This document shows positions 53,596-59,478 of a stretch of 59,478 nucleotides of DNA, piece by piece. The translations under genes and the position numbers were made by a program. This DNA is from Caulobacteraceae bacterium (lineage in GTDB: Bacteria > Pseudomonadota > Alphaproteobacteria > Caulobacterales > Caulobacteraceae), in the NCBI GenBank assembly GCA_028290905.1, contig JAQGIW010000102.1:1-59478 (forward strand). The letters run 5' to 3'. The notes below the pieces were generated by a model. The model saw only the letters and a program-made list of their open reading frames with translations. It searched no databases and was not told the DNA's origin. Position 1 is the stretch's first letter; every line of letters starts with the position of its first letter.

Positions 53596-55458
53596 CTAGG
53601 GGGCGAGTTCCAGACCCTCTAGATCGCCCTTGGCGCGCCACTCGGCCAGGAGCGCGTTGAAGGCGTTAACCCCCGGGGCGTAGGCGTCGCTGATAATCGT
53701 GCTGACCACTTCGCCGAACTTGCCTTCGCTGTTGTAGTAGCCCGGCGTACAGGCCTCGAGGAAAGCGGTGTTGGTGGCCGAAAGACTGCGGATCTCAGCT
53801 ACCCAGGCCGCCTCGGCCTCGGCCGTAGGTTGCACACTGTTCGCGCCACGATCCTTGGCCTCCCGGATGATATAGGCGATGTGGCGAGCCTGGTCGTCGA
53901 ACATCGCAGTCATGTTCACCGAGAGGCCGTTCTGACCGATGCCGACGAAGAACCAGTTGGGAAAGCCGCGGCTGCTGTGGCCGTGAAACGTTCTCATGCC
54001 CTGGGCCCAGTGATCGAACAGCGATTGGCCATCGTGGCCACGGATCTCGAAGTCGACCCTTCGCCGGAAGCTGGTGCCGATCTCGAACCCGGTGGCGTAG
54101 ATGATGCAGTCAACCTCGTATTCAACGCCGTTGGCGACCACGCCGTTCTTCGTTATCCTCTGGACCCCATGGGTTTCGCTGGCGTCGATCAGTTTCACAT
54201 TGTGCCGGTTGAAGGCTTCCAGGTAATCGTCGTTGAATGTCGGTCGCTTGCAGAACTGCCGGTACCAGGGTTTCAGCGCCTCGGCGGTCTGTTCGTCCTT
54301 GACGGTGTTGTCGACCCGCGCGCGGATCTGGTTCATTTTCTGGAAGTCGGCGATCTCGGCCAATTCGGTGGCGTTCTCGGGCGCATCCTTGTTGCGATCG
54401 CCCAGAGGGACCATGGTTTGGAGATTGCGGAAAATGTCCGTCCAGGCGTCATTGACGAGGTCCTCCTTGAAGGGTCGGCCGATGACGATGTCACTGAAGT
54501 TTTCCCGGCGTTCCCTCTGCCAGCCGGGTTTCAGGGTCTTCACCCACTCCGGATCGGTCGGCTTGTTGCCACGCAAGTCTACGGAGGAAGGGGTGCGCTG
54601 GAAGACGTAGAGCTGCTTCGCGGCCGCCCCGAGGTGGGGTACGCACTGGATGGCGGTGGCTCCGGTCCCGATGACCGCCACGCGCTTGTCGGCGAGCTTG
54701 TGAAGGTTGCCGCTATGGTCACCGCCTGTGTATACGTAGTCCCACCGGCTCGTATGGAAGGTGTGGCCCTCGAAGTCCTCGATCCCGGGGATGTCCGCCA
54801 GCTTGGGCCGGCTCGCGGGTCCCGTCGCCGTTATTACGAACCGCGCTTTGATATCATCGCCGAGGTTGGTGTTGATATGCCAGCGCTTGATGTCTTCGTC
54901 CCAGCGCAGCTCCTTCACGCGCGTCTGGAACAGCGCGATATCGTAGAGGCTGTATTCCTTGCCGATTCGCCGTGAGTGCTCGAAAATCTCGGGCGCGTAG
55001 GAGTATTTTTCTTTGGGAATGTAGTTCAGTTCTTCGAGGAGGGGCAAGTAACAGTAGGATTCGATGTCGCACTGGGCGCCTGGATAGCGATTCCAGTACC
55101 AGGTGCCACCAAAGTCGGCGCCCGCTTCGATGATGCGGATGTTGGTCAGTCCCACCTCGCGCAGCCGCGCGGCCGCCAACATGCCGCTGAAGCCACCGCC
55201 GATAACGGCGACGTCGATCTCGTCGGTCAGTGACTCTCGGGTGAAGTCTGGCGGGGCATAGGGATCATCGTCGGCGTAATGGGCGAACTTGCCCTCCAGG
55301 ACGAGGTACTGGTTTTCGCCATCTGCCCGAAGCCGCTTGTCCCGCTCACGCCGGTACTTCTCCCGCAGGGCGTCAGGATCGAAACCGAGACTGTTGTGGC
55401 CTCTTCCGTGGGGCCCCTCTGCGTGGGGACTAGCCGTCTTGAACGCGTCGTCAGGCAT
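53596..55458 (-). CDS. Baeyer-Villiger monooxygenase 1
   Basis: Flavin monooxygenase converting ketones to esters or lactones, 620 residues. An N-terminal extension of about 80 residues precedes the FAD fold VIGGGFSGMLAA, then GGTWYWNRYPGAQCD. The type I Baeyer-Villiger fingerprint FEGHTFHTSRW (229-239) has the required His235, and VIGTGATAIQ binds NADPH. The length and extension fit the cyclopentadecanone/steroid monooxygenase-like branch. ATG 55458 follows GGAGGAAG. A TTGA-N7-TCAA palindrome lies 121 bases upstream. It shares direction and short spacing with the alcohol dehydrogenase. Confidence 0.92.
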   Translation of the reverse strand: MPDDAFKTASPHAEGPHGRGHNSLGFDPDALREKYRRERDKRLRADGENQYLVLEGKFAHYADDDPYAPPDFTRESLTDEIDVAVIGGGFSGMLAAARLREVGLTNIRIIEAGADFGGTWYWNRYPGAQCDIESYCYLPLLEELNYIPKEKYSYAPEIFEHSRRIGKEYSLYDIALFQTRVKELRWDEDIKRWHINTNLGDDIKARFVITATGPASRPKLADIPGIEDFEGHTFHTSRWDYVYTGGDHSGNLHKLADKRVAVIGTGATAIQCVPHLGAAAKQLYVFQRTPSSVDLRGNKPTDPEWVKTLKPGWQRERRENFSDIVIGRPFKEDLVNDAWTDIFRNLQTMVPLGDRNKDAPENATELAEIADFQKMNQIRARVDNTVKDEQTAEALKPWYRQFCKRPTFNDDYLEAFNRHNVKLIDASETHGVQRITKNGVVANGVEYEVDCIIYATGFEIGTSFRRRVDFEIRGHDGQSLFDHWAQGMRTFHGHSSRGFPNWFFVGIGQNGLSVNMTAMFDDQARHIAYIIREAKDRGANSVQPTAEAEAAWVAEIRSLSATNTAFLEACTPGYYNSEGKFGEVVSTIISDAYAPGVNAFNALLAEWRAKGDLEGLELAP

Positions 55459-55578
55459 CTGCTTCCTCCGTCAAAACCGAATCGGCCGTCCGAGCCGCCG
55501 TACTCTGGTTCAATCGATAGTCATCGGCAGGTGACGCCGGTCCGCGGTCACCGCCAATGATCGGTTGACTGCAGTAGA

Positions 55579-55593
55579 TTGAGTTTAACTCAA
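55579..55593. promoter_or_regulatory. TTGA-N7-TCAA palindrome, site 1
   Basis: TTGAGTTTAACTCAA, a perfect palindrome with 7-base arms around one central base, upstream of Baeyer-Villiger monooxygenase 1. The same TTGA-N7-TCAA pattern occurs at 57522 and 58442. Confidence 0.55.
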
Positions 55594-55713
55594 ATTGGTC
55601 GGGAGATCCACCTCCTGGGGTCTCAACGATCTAGCAACGGCAATGTCCGGCGGACATCCACACCGGGCCGCACTCGCTCTCGCCAGGTGGCGCCAGTGTG
55701 AACGCGTAGTGTC

Positions 55714-57489
55714 CTATTCGGCCGCGTGCGCGAACGTCTGGGCGCCGAGGCTCCGGTTTCTGAGCAGGCGACCGGGGGTTGCGCCCGTGCATTCACCGTC
55801 TTCGAAGGTGATCTCGCCATTCACCAACGTCCAGCGGTAGCCCTCCGATCGCTGGACGCACCGCCATTCGTTGGCCGGCAGGTCGTGGGCGATCTCGAAC
55901 TCCCATTCCGGCGTGCGCTTCAGCCTGGCCAGGTCGTAGACGACGATATCCGCCGGGGCGCCTTCGCGCAGGAACCCACGGTCGAGGAAACCGGCCGCCT
56001 GGGCGGGCAGGTAGCTCAGGTGGTAATGCGCTTCTTCCAAGGACATCTTGCCGGTGTCACGAACCAGCCAGGTCAGGAGGTCCGTCGTATAGGACCCGCC
56101 GGTGAAGAACTTGGTGTGGGCGCCGCCATCCGAGACGCCGGCCATGACGTAGGGATCGTTCATCAGGGCTCCCACCTTGTCGGGATCTCCGCTCGTCGGC
56201 AGGCCGCTACGGAAGTCGACCTTCAGATTGCCCGCGACCGCGATATCCAGCATCGCGTCGGTTGGATGCTTGCCATGCTCCTTGGCGATGTCGCCGATCA
56301 GGCGGCCGACATATTTGTCGAGTTCAGGGGCATCCGGTGGCACGCGCACGACGGTCAGGCTCTCCGGCATCGTGCTTTGGCCGATTGCGAGGAGCTTGGA
56401 GTGTTCGGCCTTCATTTGCTCGCGCACCGCCGGGTCGGCCAGCTTGCGCATCTTCTCCTCGATCGTGCCTTGGGTGGCGGCGTTCCAGGCCGGGCTGGAA
56501 TCGTAGAGGTTCCAGTGCTCGAGGGAGAAGTTGAACCAGGTGCGGACGTTGGCGCCCTGGGCGTAGATGCGCAGGCCCTTCTCGTTGCACGCGTGCACCC
56601 ACTCCATTTCCTTGATGTGGAACTCCGGCTGATCGTCGATGACGGCCACCGCATTGTGCAGCACCGGTCGCTGCGCCGTCGCGGCCAGACGCTCCAGGAA
56701 GAGGCGGTCGCGACTCTTCACCTCGCCCTGGTCGTGGATCGGATCGCCGCCCTGGGCCTGGGTGATCTGGATGAAGCCTTCGTCGCGATCCCTCAGGACC
56801 TCGGCGAGGGCCAGAACGTCCTCGTCCGCCATGCAGTCGGTGGGCATTGGCGTGCCGTCGACGTCCGCCTGCAGCGAGTTGGCGCCCAGTCTCTGGATCG
56901 AGAAGCCGCAGGCGCCGGCGTCCATGGCTTCGTCGAGCAGCCGCTGCATTTCCCGGCGCTCGGCCGGGGTGGCGGGCCGCGACTTGGCCGCCTCGAGACC
57001 CATGACATAGACCATCAGCGGCGAGACCGGCACATAGCTGACCACGTTGACGCCCTTCGGCAGGCTATCCAGCGTGTCCAGCCACTCCGGCAGCGTCTCC
57101 CACTTCCAGGGCATGCCCTCCTTCATCGACGCATAGGGGATCTGCTCGGTGCGCGTCATCATCATCAGCGCGCGCTCGCGATCCGCCGGCTTCACGGGCG
57201 CGAAGCCGAAGCCGCAGTTGCCGAGCACGACTGAGGTCACGCCGTGCCAGCCCGAGATCGTGCAGTAGGGGTCCCAGTGGATCTGCGCGTCATAGTGGGT
57301 GTGCAGGTCGACGAAGCCGGGCGCGACGATGCAGCCGTCGGCGTCGAGAACACGCTCCGCCGTGGCCGTCGAGGCGATCCGGCCGAGCTTGACCACCCTG
57401 CCGTTCCGGATTCCCACGTCGGCGCGGTAGCGCGGCAGGCGGGTGCCATCCACGACCGTTCCATTGCGGATGATAAGGTCATAGTCCAT
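55714..57489 (-). CDS. N-acyl-D-amino-acid deacylase family amidohydrolase 3
   Basis: 591-residue amidohydrolase, a more distant paralogue of amidohydrolases 1 and 2. DLHTHYDAQIHWDPYC, LGNCGFGFAP, LHNAVAV and GVSDGGAHTKF preserve the metal site. It has an insertion in the second half (KLADPAVREQMKAEHSKL) missing from the others. ATG 57489 has GAGGAA upstream. It has no APH kinase next to it; its neighbours are two Baeyer-Villiger monooxygenases and an SDR, so a lactonase or esterase role is plausible. A TTGA-N7-TCAA palindrome lies 33 bases before the start. Confidence 0.86.
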   Translation of the reverse strand: MDYDLIIRNGTVVDGTRLPRYRADVGIRNGRVVKLGRIASTATAERVLDADGCIVAPGFVDLHTHYDAQIHWDPYCTISGWHGVTSVVLGNCGFGFAPVKPADRERALMMMTRTEQIPYASMKEGMPWKWETLPEWLDTLDSLPKGVNVVSYVPVSPLMVYVMGLEAAKSRPATPAERREMQRLLDEAMDAGACGFSIQRLGANSLQADVDGTPMPTDCMADEDVLALAEVLRDRDEGFIQITQAQGGDPIHDQGEVKSRDRLFLERLAATAQRPVLHNAVAVIDDQPEFHIKEMEWVHACNEKGLRIYAQGANVRTWFNFSLEHWNLYDSSPAWNAATQGTIEEKMRKLADPAVREQMKAEHSKLLAIGQSTMPESLTVVRVPPDAPELDKYVGRLIGDIAKEHGKHPTDAMLDIAVAGNLKVDFRSGLPTSGDPDKVGALMNDPYVMAGVSDGGAHTKFFTGGSYTTDLLTWLVRDTGKMSLEEAHYHLSYLPAQAAGFLDRGFLREGAPADIVVYDLARLKRTPEWEFEIAHDLPANEWRCVQRSEGYRWTLVNGEITFEDGECTGATPGRLLRNRSLGAQTFAHAAE

Positions 57490-57521
57490 CGCGGTTTCCT
57501 CAGCTTGTCGGCCCGCATTCT

Positions 57522-57536
57522 TTGAGCGGCTCTCAA
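57522..57536. promoter_or_regulatory. TTGA-N7-TCAA palindrome, site 2
   Basis: TTGAGCGGCTCTCAA; the outer halves TTGAG and CTCAA are identical to those of site 1. It lies 33 bases upstream of amidohydrolase 3, a position suited to a repressor. Confidence 0.55.
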
Positions 57537-57611
57537 ATCCTGAGCGTCGAAAATCGGAAAGTCAATGTCGAAGGTTGGTCCGCGCTCCGGATTCGAGGCG
57601 AAGCCGCAAGG

Positions 57612-58419
57612 TCAAAGGGCAGTGGCGAAAGCCGCCCCGATGCGATCCGCCCGCGTCCGCACAAACTTCTCCGCTTCCTTGTGCGTGTGGATATAGAGTT
57701 GGTTCCGGCGGATGGCGTCGACGACGAGGTCCGCGACCGCCTCCGCCGATAATACCCGGCCTTCGATGTCGACGCGCTCCTCCGTGGGTGCTCGTGCCGG
57801 CGCCGCCAAGGTCTTGGGGGCGATGGAGGTGACAGTTGGCGATATTGGTGGCCACCCGCATGGGGCAAAGCACGGACACGCCGATTCCAGCTTTCGCCAC
57901 GTCCTTGCGCAGGGATTCGGCGAGGGCCACGACGGCGGCCTTGGTTACGTTGTAGGCCCCCAGGTCCCGGTTGGACACGAGACCCGCGAAGCTCGACGTA
58001 AACAGTACATGGCCGGCAGCCCCGTGGGCGATCATCCGCGGCACGAAGCTTTCGACGCCGTGGATGGGCCCCCACAGGTTGACGTTGACCGACCACATCC
58101 AGTCTTCGTGGGTCATGTCCTGCGTGGCGCCGAACACGGCGACACCGGCATTGTTCATGACGATGTGGACCGCGCCAAACCGCTCCCAGGCGCGGTCGGC
58201 CAGTCTCTCGACCTCGTCTCTCTTGCTCACGTCGGTGGCGAGGCCTTCGGTCTCGATGCCCGCCGCCTGCAGGCGGCGCACCGCCTCATCGAGTTGAGTT
58301 GCGTCGATATCGGCCAGCATGAGCCTCGCGCCTTCGCGACCCAGCGCCTGTGCGACGGCGAAGCCGATGCCGCTCGTCCCGCCCGTAACCACGGCGACCT
58401 TGTCACGCAGATCCTGCAT
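57612..58419 (-). pseudogene. SDR family oxidoreductase with a C-terminal frameshift
   Basis: ATG 58419 (GGGAGGGG upstream) encodes a classical SDR: VVTGGTSGIGFAVAQ, NNAGVAVFGATQDM, TSSFAG and YNVTKAAVVALAESLR, through VLCPMRVATNIAN. The frame then turns into an Arg/Gly-rich string. Removing one base (57834) restores VTSIAPKTLAAPARAPTEER, VLSAEAVADLVVDAIRRNQ, LYIHTHKEAEKFVRTRADRI and a stop at 57612, the normal SDR ending. Unrepaired, the frame runs on to 57562. The catalytic core is intact, so a protein with an aberrant tail could still be made; pseudogene or sequencing error are the other options. Confidence 0.82.
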
Positions 58420-58441
58420 CGTCGCCCCTCCCGGGCCAGTC

Positions 58442-58456
58442 TTGACGGTTATTCAA
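58442..58456. promoter_or_regulatory. TTGA-N7-TCAA palindrome, site 3
   Basis: TTGACGGTTATTCAA, 22 bases before the SDR start, in the divergent region shared with Baeyer-Villiger monooxygenase 2. A weaker TTGA-N7-GCAA version is at 58519-58533. Confidence 0.5.
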
Positions 58457-58496
58457 GTCTCTTTGGCGCTTCGCGACAATTGAAAAAAACTGGGCG

Positions 58497-58516
58497 TTGA
58501 CCGGGCGGTTGGTCAG
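58497..58516. promoter_or_regulatory. Second palindrome in the SDR / monooxygenase 2 divergent promoter
   Basis: ttgacc-gggcggt-tggtcag has TGACC and GGTCA arms around an 8-base centre, a size typical of TetR-family operators. It lies about 80 bases before the start of monooxygenase 2. Confidence 0.35.
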
Positions 58517-58594
58517 ATTTGAGTGTTGCGCAAGACCGCGGCGGGGACGTATGAGGGCGGCGACGAGCGCATAGCGGATAGGCGAGGAGTCGGA

Positions 58595-59478
58595 ATGAAC
58601 ACCCCGCGAACGAACGACCTGGACGTGCTGGTGGTCGGCGCGGGGTTCGCAGGGCTCTATATGCTGCACCGCCTGCGCCAGGCGGGATTTACGGCCGGGG
58701 CGGCGGAGACCGGTAGCGATGTCGGCGGCACCTGGTACTGGAACCGGTACCCCGGCGCCCGCTGTGACGTGGAAAGCTTCGACTATTCCTACTCGTTCGA
58801 TCCTCAGATCGAGCAGGATTGGACCTGGACGGAGCGCTACGCCGCCCAGCCGGAAATCCTGGCCTATCTGCGATTCGTGGCCGATCGACTGGATCTTCGC
58901 AGAGACATTGCGTTCAACACCCGGATCGTATCGGCGCGCTACAACGAAATCGGCAGACGCTGGACCGCGACCGCGGAAGACGGCGCGGTCTGGTCGTGCC
59001 GGCGCCTGATTCTGGCGACCGGCCCACTGTCGGCGGCCAAGCCGCCCGACATCGCCGGCATCGATGATTTCCAGGGGCTCAAACTGCAGACGTCGTCCTG
59101 GCCCGAGGCGGGGGGCGATCTTTCCGGCAAACGCGTCGGGGTGATCGGCACCGGGTCCTCGGGCGTCCAATGCATCCCCATCATCGCCGAGCAGGCCGCC
59201 CATCTCCATGTCCTGCAGCGAACCCCTGCCTTCAGCCTGCCGGCCTTCAACGGGCCGTTGGCCGAGCCGTTCATCGCCGACATGAAGCGGAACTACAGGG
59301 CCCATCGCAACAAGACCCGCCGGACACGCCAGGGCGTGATCTTTCGATCGACGGGCAAGAGGGCGTTCGACGTCGAGGAGCAGGAGCGCCGCGAGGTCTA
59401 CGAGACCTATTGGCGGGGTGGCGGCTTCCATTTCGCATCGTCATTCACCGATTTGCTCCTGGACCACGGCGCAAATGA
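58595..59478 (+). CDS. Baeyer-Villiger-type flavin monooxygenase 2, cut by window edge
   Basis: First 294 residues of a flavin-containing monooxygenase without the long N-terminal extension of monooxygenase 1. VVGAGFAGLYMLHRL binds FAD, GGTWYWNRYPGARCDVES is the family block and VIGTGSSGVQ the NADPH fold. The Baeyer-Villiger fingerprint reads FQGLKLQTSSW: Gln165 (codon CAG 59087-59089) stands where His is expected. ATG 58595 follows GAGGAG. It is divergent from the SDR gene. The His change may alter or abolish Baeyer-Villiger activity; the rest runs beyond the right edge. Confidence 0.88.
   Translation, partial: MNTPRTNDLDVLVVGAGFAGLYMLHRLRQAGFTAGAAETGSDVGGTWYWNRYPGARCDVESFDYSYSFDPQIEQDWTWTERYAAQPEILAYLRFVADRLDLRRDIAFNTRIVSARYNEIGRRWTATAEDGAVWSCRRLILATGPLSAAKPPDIAGIDDFQGLKLQTSSWPEAGGDLSGKRVGVIGTGSSGVQCIPIIAEQAAHLHVLQRTPAFSLPAFNGPLAEPFIADMKRNYRAHRNKTRRTRQGVIFRSTGKRAFDVEEQERREVYETYWRGGGFHFASSFTDLLLDHGAN

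Noticed and set aside
55579-58456. Reading the TTGA/TCAA palindromes as FNR/CRP sites
   Set aside because: FNR-type sites have a 6-base centre (TTGAT-N4-ATCAA); all three here have 7 bases.

Overview
The window is high-GC alphaproteobacterial DNA, most likely from Caulobacterales (Phenylobacterium/Caulobacter-like). Supporting signs are the groESL operon behind a CIRCE element, an endonuclease-type MutL, PEP-CTERM proteins with a PEPAxW signature and Arg-rich tail, and TonB-dependent receptors. The genus is inferred from gene content only. No rRNA, tRNA or CRISPR array was seen.

Left half (1-31.2 kb), mostly chromosomal core: a partial S9 peptidase, a truncated TIR-domain remnant, a ketone-body operon (patatin, acetoacetate decarboxylase, 3-hydroxybutyrate dehydrogenase), a luciferase-like flavin oxidoreductase, a PEP-CTERM protein, a TPR protein, D-galactonate dehydratase, a DsbA-like protein coupled to a GH84 O-GlcNAcase-like enzyme, a DUF2141 protein, a metallophosphatase, a decayed BNR/sortilin-like gene, mutL, rsmD, a CPBP protease, rluB, tadA, an SDR, an ACAD10/11-like acyl-CoA dehydrogenase, groES-groEL, a crotonase, a phytanoyl-CoA-dioxygenase-like protein, a ParB-like/DUF6328 pair and a frameshifted second PEP-CTERM gene. 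A palindromic intergenic repeat occurs in two full copies and one half copy.

Junction (31.2-32.3 kb): a chimeric ORF joins the first 33 residues of an IS256-type transposase to an integrase arm-domain fragment. Next to it lies the 3' end of a second cytochrome P450. This looks like the scarred edge of an acquired island.

Right half (32.2-59.5 kb), accessory catabolic island: a tyrosine phosphatase and two AsnC/Lrp regulators, then two tandem copies of an aminoglycoside-phosphotransferase-like (APH) kinase plus N-acyl-D-aminoacylase-like amidohydrolase cassette. These are followed by four paralogues of a CrtC/AttH-like (DUF7064-type) protein, a P450, a TonB-dependent receptor with a receptor remnant behind it, two further APH kinases, an acyl-CoA dehydrogenase, a zinc alcohol dehydrogenase, two Baeyer-Villiger monooxygenases (the second cut by the window edge), a third amidohydrolase and an SDR. 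Three intergenic regions at 55.5-58.5 kb share a TTGA-N7-TCAA palindrome.

Inferred role: outer-membrane uptake of a hydrophobic, probably cyclic, compound; oxidation by P450 and dehydrogenases; Baeyer-Villiger lactone formation; opening by an amidohydrolase acting as lactonase or amidase; then hydroxyacyl-CoA phosphorylation by APH kinases and elimination/oxidation by the acyl-CoA dehydrogenase, as in the LvaA/ACAD10-ACAD11 logic. The substrate is unknown. Four genes carry frameshifts and one of these also an in-frame stop, so either real gene decay or assembly error must be considered.
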